Shown: positions 34,986 to 42,977 of the stretch, one piece after another | How positions within the stretch are numbered: position 1 is the stretch's first letter | Layout: every line of letters begins with the position of its first letter | Assembly: GCA_038226305.1 (NCBI GenBank) | Contig: JBBRQN010000015.1 | Location: 1-64,000 of the forward strand | DNA length: 64,000 nucleotides | Direction: 5' to 3' | Origin: JASLDZ01 sp038226305 | GTDB lineage: Bacteria; Pseudomonadota; Alphaproteobacteria; Caulobacterales; Caulobacteraceae | Notes under the pieces: generated by a model | Told to the model about the DNA's origin: nothing | The model's database searches: none | The model's input: the letters and a program-made list of their open reading frames with translations, nothing else | Translations under genes and position numbers: made by a program

Positions 34986-36977
34986 CTAGGCCGGAACGAG
35001 GTGCGCCGTTTCGGCCACGCGCACGAGGTCGGCCATGATGGCGGTCATGTCGAAGTTCTTTGGCGTGTAGACGGCCGACACGCCCATCGCGAGCAGGCGA
35101 GCCTCGTCTTCAGGCGGGATGATGCCGCCCACGATCACCGGCACATGCCCCAGCCCCTCGGCCTTCAGGCGCTGCAACACCTCCTCGACGAGAAGGATGT
35201 GCGAGCCCGACAGGATCGACAGGCCCACGAGGTGCGCCCCGTCCTTGGCGCTCTGCACGATCTGCTCAGGGGTGAGACGGATGCCTTCGTAGGCCACGTC
35301 CATGCCGCAGTCCCGCGCCCGCACGGCGATCTGCTCGGCGCCGTTGGAGTGGCCGTCCAGGCCCGGCTTGCCGACCACCACCTTGAGCCTGGCGCCCAAC
35401 GCCTGGCTCACCCGGTCCACCGACTCCCGCACCGCGCCGATCTCCGGCGAGTTGGACAGGCGGGGGTCGGACGAGACGCCCGTGGGCGCGCGGTAATTGC
35501 CGTAGATGTCGCGCAGGGCCTGCGCCCACTCCCCGGTCGTGACGCCCACCTTCGCCGCGGCGATCGACGGCGGCATGATGTTCGCGCCCGATTTGGCGGC
35601 GGCCTGCAGGTCGGCCAGCGCCTTCTCCACTGCGTTCGCGTCTCGCGCAGCGCGCCAGGCGTTGAGCTTCTCGATGGCTTCCGGCTCGACCGCCGGATCG
35701 ACGGTCATGATCTTGTCCTCCCCCGCCGAGAGGGGGCTTTCCTCGAACGTCGTATAGCGGTTCACGCCCACCACGATCTGCTCGCCCGCCTCGATCGCCT
35801 GGATGCGGGACGTGTTGGAGTTCACCAGCCGCGACTTCATCCAGCCGCTCTCCACCGCCTCGATGGAGCCGCCCAGGGCGTCGATCTCGGCCAGTTCGGC
35901 GCGGGCGGCGACCTTCAGCGCCTCGACCTTGGCGGCCACCACGGGGGAGCCGTCGAACAAGTCTTCGAACTCGAGGAGGTCGGTCTCGTAGGCGAGGATC
36001 TGCTGCATGCGCAGGGACCATTGCTGGTCCCAAGGCCGGGGCAGGCCGAGCGCCTCGTTCCACGCCGGAAGCTGGACGGCGCGGGCGCGGGCGTTCTTGG
36101 AAAGGGTGACGGCCAGCATCTCGATCAGGATGCGATAGACGTTGTTCTCCGGCTGGCTCTCGGTGAGCCCCAGGGAGTTCACCTGCACGCCGTAACGGAA
36201 GCGGCGCATCTTGGGCTCGGCCACGCCGTAGCGCTGCTCCAGAAGCTCGTCCCAAAGCTCGGTGAACGCCCGCATCTTGCACATCTCGGTGACGAAGCGG
36301 ACGCCGGCGTTGACGAAGAAGCTGATGCGCTGAGCGGTGGACGCGAACCGTTCGGCGCTGATCTCACCGCGAGCCTTGACCGCATCGAGCACGCTAATGG
36401 CGGTAGCCAGCGCATAGGCCAGCTCCTGCTCCGGCGTCGCCCCCGCTTCCTGCAGGTGATAGCTGCAGACGTTCATGGGGTTCCACTTGGGGGTCTCGTC
36501 TACGCACCAGGCGATCATGTCGGAGATCAGCCGCAGAGAGGGCCGCGGCGGGTAGATGTATGTGCCGCGGCTCAGATACTCCTTCACGAGGTCGTTCTGC
36601 GTGGTGCCCTGCAGCGCCTTGACGTCGGCACCCTGCTCCTCCGCCACGGCCACATACAGCGCCAGGAGCCAGGCGGCCGTGGCGTTGATCGTCATGGAGG
36701 TGTTCATCTTCGCCAGGGGGATCTGGTCGAACAGCGCCCGCATGTCGCCCAGATGGCTCACGGGCACGCCCACCTTGCCCACCTCGCCCCGCGCCAGCAC
36801 GTGGTCGGGGTCGTAGCCGGTCTGCGTTGGCAGATCGAAGGCCACGGAGAGCCCTGTCTGCCCCTTGTCGAGGTTGCCTCGGTACAGTTCGTTCGACTTC
36901 TTCGCCGTGGAGTGGCCCGCATAGGTGCGGAAGATCCACGGGGCGTCGGGGGCGTGCTGGGTGGGTTTGTCAGTCAT
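34986..36977 (-). CDS. ecm: Ethylmalonyl-CoA mutase (MeaA)
   Basis: Predicted 663 aa coenzyme-B12 mutase in one chain. The catalytic barrel spans about 1-500, with AFDLPTQTGYDPDH, MNTSMTIN and RPSLRLISDMIAW. The B12 domain follows, with KPGLDGHSNGAEQ supplying the cobalt-ligating His. It turns (2R)-ethylmalonyl-CoA into methylsuccinyl-CoA in the ethylmalonyl-CoA pathway. Subfamily choice rests on the MeaA-like length and the nearby ccr gene. An SDR gene ends 3 bases upstream on the same strand. Confidence 0.93.
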   Translation of the reverse strand: MTDKPTQHAPDAPWIFRTYAGHSTAKKSNELYRGNLDKGQTGLSVAFDLPTQTGYDPDHVLARGEVGKVGVPVSHLGDMRALFDQIPLAKMNTSMTINATAAWLLALYVAVAEEQGADVKALQGTTQNDLVKEYLSRGTYIYPPRPSLRLISDMIAWCVDETPKWNPMNVCSYHLQEAGATPEQELAYALATAISVLDAVKARGEISAERFASTAQRISFFVNAGVRFVTEMCKMRAFTELWDELLEQRYGVAEPKMRRFRYGVQVNSLGLTESQPENNVYRILIEMLAVTLSKNARARAVQLPAWNEALGLPRPWDQQWSLRMQQILAYETDLLEFEDLFDGSPVVAAKVEALKVAARAELAEIDALGGSIEAVESGWMKSRLVNSNTSRIQAIEAGEQIVVGVNRYTTFEESPLSAGEDKIMTVDPAVEPEAIEKLNAWRAARDANAVEKALADLQAAAKSGANIMPPSIAAAKVGVTTGEWAQALRDIYGNYRAPTGVSSDPRLSNSPEIGAVRESVDRVSQALGARLKVVVGKPGLDGHSNGAEQIAVRARDCGMDVAYEGIRLTPEQIVQSAKDGAHLVGLSILSGSHILLVEEVLQRLKAEGLGHVPVIVGGIIPPEDEARLLAMGVSAVYTPKNFDMTAIMADLVRVAETAHLVPA

Positions 36978-36980
36978 CGT

Positions 36981-37736
36981 TCAGAAGTGTCCCACATGAC
37001 CGCCGTCCACGCATAGGGTCTGGCCGGTGATGAAGCTGGCGGCGTCGCTGCAGAGGAACACCGCGGCGCCCGCGATCTCTTCCGGGCGGCCCCAGCGGCC
37101 GAGCGAAGTGCGCCCCGCGAGCCAGGCGGCGATGGCCGGATCGGCCGCCATCTCCTCGTTCGCCTCGGTGGCGAAATAGCCGGGGGCGATGGCGTTGACG
37201 GTGATGCGATCGCTCCCGAGTTCGGCCGCCAGCGCTCGCGTCAGCGCGTCGAGACCGCCTTTCGCGGCGGTGTAGGCGGCGTCTCCGGCCCTCGCCAGCG
37301 GCCCGGCGATGCTGGTGATGTTGAGGATGCGCCCGCCACGGCCTTTCCCTCGCATCAGCCCCGCCGCTCGACGGGCCAGCTCGAAAGGTGCCACGAGGTC
37401 CACGTTCAGGAGCGCCTGCACCGCAGCGGCGTCGAACGCCTCCAGCGGGCGGCGATCCCGGGCGCCGGCGTTGTTGACCAGGATGTCCAGCCCGCCCTCA
37501 CTCTCCAGAGTGGCGAAGGCGGCGTCGCAGGCTTGCGGGTCGGCGATGTCGAAAGGCAGGGTGCGGGCGCCGCTGAGTTCGGTGCAGAGCCAGCCCAGCG
37601 CCGCCGGGTCTCGGCCGTTCAGCCACACGGTCGCCCCCGCTTCGCTGAGGCCGCGCGCGATTTCCCGACCCAGGCCCCGCCCGGCCCCGGTGACGAGCGC
37701 AACCTTGCCTTCGAGGCAGAACGGACCGAAATTCAA
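36981..37736 (-). CDS. SDR oxidoreductase upstream of ecm
   Basis: Predicted 251 aa classical SDR: VTGAGRGLGREIA, LVNNAG, catalytic Ser in NITSIAG and YTAAK. The TTG start at 37736 has GGAG at good spacing. Its tight link to ecm and divergence from ccr suggest a role in acyl-CoA or C2 assimilation, such as a 3-oxoacyl-CoA or sugar-alcohol reductase. The substrate cannot be read from sequence. Confidence 0.85.
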   Translation of the reverse strand: MNFGPFCLEGKVALVTGAGRGLGREIARGLSEAGATVWLNGRDPAALGWLCTELSGARTLPFDIADPQACDAAFATLESEGGLDILVNNAGARDRRPLEAFDAAAVQALLNVDLVAPFELARRAAGLMRGKGRGGRILNITSIAGPLARAGDAAYTAAKGGLDALTRALAAELGSDRITVNAIAPGYFATEANEEMAADPAIAAWLAGRTSLGRWGRPEEIAGAAVFLCSDAASFITGQTLCVDGGHVGHF

Positions 37737-37928
37737 GCTATTCTCCGAAAAGCTCTCCCTTAACGGGCCTCAATCCACCCTAGCAGGGCATGATCCTTCC
37801 GCGCCACAGCCGAGCTGCAATTTTTGTGCAGTGCGAAGAAGCCTCTTGCCGCCCGCCCGGCCTTGAAGCAGGTTTCGCACTTCAACGGCGCTGGCGGAAG
37901 ATCGGCGCACAACGATAGGGCGACCCGA
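37737..37928. promoter_or_regulatory. divergent SDR-ecm / ccr control region with inverted repeats
   Basis: This 192-base gap lies between divergent ethylmalonyl-CoA pathway units. It contains a perfect inverted repeat CTGCA-N7-TGCAG at 37815-37831 around an A/T-rich centre. A second pair, AGTGCGAA at 37830-37837 and TTCGCACT at 37874-37881, is also perfect. Both are candidate regulator sites. No promoter hexamers were convincingly identified. Confidence 0.5.
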
Positions 37929-39206
37929 ATGTCCACCGCCGTGCTCGAAGCGTCCGCCGTGAAAGACCTGTACGAGGTCGGCGAGATGCCGCCCGCCTAT
38001 CACGTGCCCGCCAACATGTACGCCTGGGCCATCCGTCGCGAACGCCACGGCCGCCCCAACGAGGCCATGAAGGTGGAGGTGGTGCCAACCCCCAGCATCG
38101 GCGACGACGAGGTGCTGGTGCTCGTGATGGCCGCTGGCGTGAACTACAACGGGGTATGGGCGGGCCTGGGCACCCCCATCAGCCCCTTTGACAGCCACAA
38201 GGCCGAGTATCACATCGCCGGCTCCGACGCCTCGGGCATCGTGTGGGCGGTGGGCCGCAAGGTGAAGCGCTGGAAGTGCGGCGACGAGGTGGTGGTCCAC
38301 TGCAACCAGGACGACGGCGACGACGAGGAGTGCAACGGGGGCGACCCCATGTTCTCCACCAGCCAGCGCATCTGGGGCTATGAGACGCCGGACGGGTCGT
38401 TCGCCCAGTTCTGCCGGGTGCAGTCGCGCCAGCTGATGACCCGCCCCAAGCACCTCACTTGGGAGGAGGCGGGCTGCTACACGCTCACCCTCGCCACCGC
38501 CTACCGGATGCTGTTCGGGCACGACCCGCACATCCTGCGCCCGGGCGACAACGTGCTGGTGTGGGGCGCCTCGGGCGGGCTGGGCGTGTTCGCCGTGCAG
38601 CTCTGCGCGGCGGCCGGGGCCAACGCCATCGGCGTGGTGTCCGACGAATCGAAGCGCGACTACGTGATGAGCATGGGCGCCAAGGCCGTGCTGAACCGCA
38701 AGGATTTCAACTGCTGGGGCCAGCTGCCGCCCGTCAACGGTCCTGAGTTCAACGAATACATGAAGGAAAGCCGCAAGTTCGGCAAAGCCGTGTGGGAGAT
38801 CACCGGCAAGAAAGACGTCGACATGGTGTTCGAGCACCCCGGCGAAGCCACGATCCCGGTCAGCGTGTTCCTGGTGAAGCGCGGCGGCATGGTGGTGATC
38901 TGCGCGGGCACCTCGGGCTTCAACCTGACGATGGACGCGCGCTTTTTGTGGATGCGCCAGAAGCGTGTGCAGGGCAGCCACTTCGCCAACCTGATGCAGG
39001 CCAGCCTCGCCAACCAGCTCGTGATCGAACGCCGCATCGACCCCTGCCTGTCGGAAGTCTTCCCGTGGGACGGCATCCCCGACGCCCATGAGAAGATGCT
39101 GAACAACCAGCACCTCCCCGGCAACATGGCCGTGCTCGTCACCGCCCAACGCCCCGGCCTGCGCACCGTGGAAGAGGTGATGGAGCTGTCAGGCCAGCGG
39201 GCCTGA
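37929..39206 (+). CDS. ccr: Crotonyl-CoA carboxylase/reductase
   Basis: Predicted 425 aa MDR-superfamily enzyme. Diagnostic stretches are AAGVNYNGVWAG (CO2-pocket Asn), CNQDDGDDEECNGGDPM, VWGASGGLGVFAVQL (NADPH motif) and VFEHPGEATIPVSVF. It reductively carboxylates crotonyl-CoA to ethylmalonyl-CoA, the key step of the ethylmalonyl-CoA pathway, and the ecm product next door acts later in it. The ATG at 37929 gives the standard family N-terminus; the frame is open 35 codons further upstream but unconserved in character. Confidence 0.96.
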   Translation: MSTAVLEASAVKDLYEVGEMPPAYHVPANMYAWAIRRERHGRPNEAMKVEVVPTPSIGDDEVLVLVMAAGVNYNGVWAGLGTPISPFDSHKAEYHIAGSDASGIVWAVGRKVKRWKCGDEVVVHCNQDDGDDEECNGGDPMFSTSQRIWGYETPDGSFAQFCRVQSRQLMTRPKHLTWEEAGCYTLTLATAYRMLFGHDPHILRPGDNVLVWGASGGLGVFAVQLCAAAGANAIGVVSDESKRDYVMSMGAKAVLNRKDFNCWGQLPPVNGPEFNEYMKESRKFGKAVWEITGKKDVDMVFEHPGEATIPVSVFLVKRGGMVVICAGTSGFNLTMDARFLWMRQKRVQGSHFANLMQASLANQLVIERRIDPCLSEVFPWDGIPDAHEKMLNNQHLPGNMAVLVTAQRPGLRTVEEVMELSGQRA

Positions 39207-39218
39207 AGCGCCAGCGGC

Positions 39219-40466
39219 TCAGCCCGCGCCGTAGGCTTTCTCGAGTTCAAGGGCGGCGCGTTTGACGGCCTCGGTGCCGCCGCCTTCTTCGGCGTTGCTG
39301 ACCGCCAGGACCGCCATGCCCCGTTCGGGGGCGATCTCGGCCTGGGCGCGCCAGAGGCCGTTGGAGCCTTCGGCCGAGAGCACGAGCCCGCCTGCCCAGG
39401 CGCGGCTTTGGATCACGCGCCAGCCGCCTGCACTCACATCCCCGTCCACCCCGCCCCAGGGGCGGCACAGGCGCGCCAGCGTATCGGGCTTCAGCACGCC
39501 GCCGCCCTCGGTGAGGAACAGGCGGGAGAAGCGCGCCCAATCGGTCAGGCTGACGTGGATGCCCTCCGCCGGGCCGAACATCGCAGGCAGGTCGGCAAGG
39601 CCCGAGGCGTCCACCGGGTGCAGCTTGCCGTCGACGCCCAGACGGTGGCCCGCTGGTGCCGCGGTGCCCAGGGGAGGGCCGAAGCCGGTAGCATCCATCC
39701 CCAGCGGCCCGAACAGGCTGGCCTGCGCCACGGCCTCGAAGGGCTTGCCCGCGATCCGCTCCAACGCCGCGGCCACGACCACGTAGCCCGCGTTGCTGGC
39801 CTCGAAGCCCCCTTGCGGCCGGGTGGGCGGCTTGCCGAGGATGTCGGCGGCGAACTCGCGACGCTGCACCTCCAGCGGCCGTTGATCGGCGTGGGCCCGG
39901 CCGATCCGGTCAGGGGTCAGCACGCCGGTGTCGGTGAAGCCCGCGCGATGGGCCAGCACGTCCTCCAGCCGCACGTCGGCCCAGCCGGGATCGACGGGGA
40001 CGCCGGGGGACAGCGCCGTCAGCCGGGTGGAGAAGCTCAGCTTGCCGTCCTCGATCAGCCGGGCACACACCGCCGCCGTGATCGTCTGGCTGCAGCCGCC
40101 GAGGTGCCACAGGTCGTCCGTCGTGACGACGCCCGCCCCGTCCGTCCGCCGCAGGCCGGAGACGGCCAGGAAGTCGAGCCCCTTGGCGTTGACCACCGCC
40201 CCGCCAACGGCCGGCGCACCCGTCTGTTTCACGAGGGCGGCGAGGTCCACCTTCGGCGTGCCGCCCGTGAAGGGAAGCTTTGGGGCGGGAGGAAACCCCA
40301 TCTTGGGGAAGGCCGGCAGGCCGATGTGCGGCACGCTCGGCAGCTTCGGAAACTTCGGCAGGGCCAGTTGCGCCCGCGCATAAGTGCCCACGCCCGCAAC
40401 GGTGAGGGCGAGGCCGCCTGCGAACAGGCGACGGCGGCTGAGGTCTGGCTTCATCCTCAGCGCCAT
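39219..40466 (-). CDS. Beta-lactamase-fold secreted protein lacking catalytic residues
   Basis: Predicted 415 aa, Tat signal (SRRRLFAGGLAL). A Pro/Phe/Lys-rich segment of pseudo-repeats (LPKFPKLPSVP, FPKMGFPPAPKLPF) covers residues 36-66. The rest is a class C/serine-hydrolase fold. At the nucleophile, where the family has H-[IL]-G-S-x-[ST]-K, this protein has HLGGCSQ (124-127), so Ser and Lys are replaced by Gly and Gln. The Y-S-N motif reads A-S-N (223-225). It is probably a binding protein or pseudo-enzyme. It follows the TlpA-like gene by 26 bases. ATG 40454 is an alternative start. Confidence 0.85.
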   Translation of the reverse strand: MALRMKPDLSRRRLFAGGLALTVAGVGTYARAQLALPKFPKLPSVPHIGLPAFPKMGFPPAPKLPFTGGTPKVDLAALVKQTGAPAVGGAVVNAKGLDFLAVSGLRRTDGAGVVTTDDLWHLGGCSQTITAAVCARLIEDGKLSFSTRLTALSPGVPVDPGWADVRLEDVLAHRAGFTDTGVLTPDRIGRAHADQRPLEVQRREFAADILGKPPTRPQGGFEASNAGYVVVAAALERIAGKPFEAVAQASLFGPLGMDATGFGPPLGTAAPAGHRLGVDGKLHPVDASGLADLPAMFGPAEGIHVSLTDWARFSRLFLTEGGGVLKPDTLARLCRPWGGVDGDVSAGGWRVIQSRAWAGGLVLSAEGSNGLWRAQAEIAPERGMAVLAVSNAEEGGGTEAVKRAALELEKAYGAG

Positions 40467-40492
40467 CGCCCGCTCAAGCGGCGAGATGAAGG

Positions 40493-41179
40493 CTATTCCG
40501 CCGCAAGCTTGGCGAGGATCTTTCGCACGTGTTCGGAATCCCAGGTCTGGTCCTGGGCCACCATGGTGCGCTGGCGGCCGGTCTTGTCGAACACGAAGGT
40601 CGAGGGAAAGCCCTGAACCGGCGGGCTGAACTTGAAGGGGAGCACCGAGGTGGCGTCCTGATAGAAATTCAGCGGTGCGTTCTCGGCGATGAAGGCCTTG
40701 GCCTTGTCGGTGGCGGCCTCCTTGTCGATGGAGAGCGCCACGATCTCGATGGGCTGGCCCTTCACCGCGGTCGCCAAGCGAGCGAGGCTCGGCATCTCCT
40801 TGCGGCAGGGTGGGCACCAGGTCGCCCACAGGTTGAAGACCACCACCTTGCCCTTGAAGTCCGACAGCTTCACCGCCTTGCCCGAGCCATCCACGAAGGC
40901 CGCATCCGGCGCGAACCCACCCACGCCCTTGGGCCCGGGGGGCGGGAGCAGGGTCGCCGCGGCGACGGCCGCCTCTGTGCCCGGCTCGACCTTGGTCACC
41001 GAAGCGCCGGCGGGCCCCGCACCCTCCCGATAGGTCGTACCGGGGTGGAATACGGAGGTGACGATGAAGTATAGGAACGCCGCGATGCCGAGCCCCATCA
41101 GGACGGCGATGCCCAGTCGCAGGGAACGGCTCAGCCTGGGCCGCTCTGGGGATGGGCCGGAAGGGTTCGAGTTCGTCAT
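40493..41179 (-). CDS. tlpA: TlpA-like membrane-anchored thioredoxin
   Basis: Predicted 228 aa. One membrane helix (about 22-42) leaves a periplasmic thioredoxin domain with redox motif WCPPC (Cys122, Cys125) and the cis-Pro loop GFPSTFVFD. It is a thiol-disulfide oxidoreductase of the TlpA/ResA type, commonly used in cytochrome c or copper-site maturation. The ATG shares two bases with the divergent argH ATG (CATG), an unusually tight head-to-head arrangement. Confidence 0.9.
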   Translation of the reverse strand: MTNSNPSGPSPERPRLSRSLRLGIAVLMGLGIAAFLYFIVTSVFHPGTTYREGAGPAGASVTKVEPGTEAAVAAATLLPPPGPKGVGGFAPDAAFVDGSGKAVKLSDFKGKVVVFNLWATWCPPCRKEMPSLARLATAVKGQPIEIVALSIDKEAATDKAKAFIAENAPLNFYQDATSVLPFKFSPPVQGFPSTFVFDKTGRQRTMVAQDQTWDSEHVRKILAKLAAE

Positions 41180-42599
41180 GGTCGAGGCTGCGTCCGATGA
41201 TGCGCCGCTCGGGGAAACCGGCGGTCAAAACATGTGGGGCGGCCGCTTCGCCGAGAAGCCCGCCGCGCTGATGCAGGCCATCAACGTCTCGATCGGGTTC
41301 GACAAGCGGCTCTGGCGGGAAGACCTCGCGGGCTCCCGCGCCCACGCCGCGATGTTGCACAGGGTCGGCGTGCTCTCAAGCGCCGACCACGACGCCATCC
41401 AGGGCGGGCTGAACGCCATCGCCGCCGAGATCGAGGCTGGCACCTTCCCGTTCCGCGACGAATACGAAGACATCCACATGAACGTGGAGGCCCGGCTGGC
41501 CGAGCTGATCGGCGCCCCCTCCGGCCGGCTGCACACCGCCCGCTCGCGCAACGACCAGGTGGCGCTGGACTTCCGCATGTGGGTGCGAGGCGAGTGCCAG
41601 CGCATGGCGGCCGCCTGCGAAGCCCTGCAGCGCGCGCTGCTTACACAGGCGGAGACGCACGCCGAGGTGGTTATGCCCGGCTTCACCCACCTGCAGCCCG
41701 CCCAGCCCGTCACCTTCGGTCACCACCTGATGGCCTACGTCGAGATGTTCGGCCGCGATGCCTCGCGCTTCCGCGACGCCCGGGCGCGCATGAACGAGTG
41801 CCCCCTGGGGGCGGCGGCGCTGGCGGGATCGCCCTTCCCCATCGACCGCTTCGACACCGCCGCGGCGCTCGGCTTCGACCGCCCAACCGCCAACAGCCTC
41901 GACTCGGTAAGCGACCGGGACTTTGCGCTCGAGGCGCTCTCGGCCGCCTCCATCTGCGCCCTGCACCTGTCGCGCATGGCGGAGGAGATCGTGATCTGGT
42001 CCACCCCGCAGTTCGGCTTCGTGAAGCTGTCCGACCGCTTCACCACCGGCAGCTCGATCATGCCGCAGAAGCGCAACCCCGATGCGGCCGAGCTCGTGCG
42101 CGCCAAGACCGGCCGGGTGCTGGCGGGGCTCACCCAGCTCAGCATGGTGATGAAGGGCCTGCCGCTGGCCTATTCGAAGGACATGCAGGAGGACAAGGTC
42201 CCGACCTTCGAGGCGCTGGACGCGCTCGACATCGGGCTGGCCGCCATGACCGGCATGATCGCCGACCTCACCCCCAACGCAGAACGCATGGCCGCCGCCG
42301 CGGGCGCAGGGTTCTCCACCGCCACCGATCTCGCCGACTGGCTGGTGCGCACCCTCAACCTGCCCTTCCGCGAGGCGCACCACGTGACCGGCGCGGCGGT
42401 GAAGCGGGCCGAGGCCCTGGGCGTGGGCCTGGCCGATCTCCCGCTTCCTGAGTTGCAGGCGCTACATACGGGCATTACGGAACAGGTGTACGAATGCCTC
42501 ACCGTGCAGGCGTCCATCGCCAGCCGCACCAGTTATGGTGGAACCGCGCCCTCTCAGGTGCGTAGGCAGATAGAACTCTGGAAGGAACGCCTCGCATGA
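41178..42599 (+). CDS. argH: Argininosuccinate lyase
   Basis: Predicted 473 aa of the fumarase/aspartase superfamily, catalysing the last step of arginine synthesis. Hallmarks are MWGGRF at the N-terminus, HTARSRNDQVA, PGFTHLQPAQPVTF and the signature GSSIMPQKRNPD. The start at 41178 overlaps the divergent tlpA start; ATG 41232, 18 codons later at MWGGRF, is the alternative and would leave 53 bases between the genes. The stop overlaps the next ATG (ATGA). Confidence 0.96.
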   Translation: MVEAASDDAPLGETGGQNMWGGRFAEKPAALMQAINVSIGFDKRLWREDLAGSRAHAAMLHRVGVLSSADHDAIQGGLNAIAAEIEAGTFPFRDEYEDIHMNVEARLAELIGAPSGRLHTARSRNDQVALDFRMWVRGECQRMAAACEALQRALLTQAETHAEVVMPGFTHLQPAQPVTFGHHLMAYVEMFGRDASRFRDARARMNECPLGAAALAGSPFPIDRFDTAAALGFDRPTANSLDSVSDRDFALEALSAASICALHLSRMAEEIVIWSTPQFGFVKLSDRFTTGSSIMPQKRNPDAAELVRAKTGRVLAGLTQLSMVMKGLPLAYSKDMQEDKVPTFEALDALDIGLAAMTGMIADLTPNAERMAAAAGAGFSTATDLADWLVRTLNLPFREAHHVTGAAVKRAEALGVGLADLPLPELQALHTGITEQVYECLTVQASIASRTSYGGTAPSQVRRQIELWKERLA

Positions 42600-42964
42600 G
42601 CGCCGCCACCCCCGTCAAGATCGGCCTGTTGGCCACCGCCCTCCTCGGTGCCGCTTCGCTCGCCGCCTGCGGCACGCAGGGACGGCTGGAGCGCCCCGCC
42701 CCGCTCTACGGCGCCTCGGCCGCGCGCGAATACCAGGCGGACGTGGCGGCCGGCCGCCGCTCCGGCGATCCGGCGGTGGATGCCTCGGCCTCCAAGCGCA
42801 TGCCGGGTGCCAAGGACGCGGCCTCCACCGACGTGGACAACACGCCCAAGACCACCCGCGACGTGCGCGACCCGGCGCAGGATCTCACGCCCCTGAGCAG
42901 CCGCCCGGTGGACGGCCCGTCGAACCCCCTGGGCTCGCCGGTTTCTCTGCGCCCGCCCGGCTGA
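42596..42964 (+). CDS. lptM: LptM-like outer-membrane lipoprotein
   Basis: Predicted 122 aa. The signal ends in lipobox LAAC (Cys25), followed by GTQGRLERP, matching the C-G-x-x-G-x-L-x-x-P pattern of LptM (formerly YifL), which in E. coli aids LptD maturation. Placement next to lysA matches the frequent lptM-lysA(-dapF) order. The mature part is longer than in E. coli and rich in Asp/Pro, apparently disordered. The start overlaps argH by 4 bases. Confidence 0.82.
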   Translation: MSAATPVKIGLLATALLGAASLAACGTQGRLERPAPLYGASAAREYQADVAAGRRSGDPAVDASASKRMPGAKDAASTDVDNTPKTTRDVRDPAQDLTPLSSRPVDGPSNPLGSPVSLRPPG

Positions 42965-42977
42965 TCCGAGCCCGACG

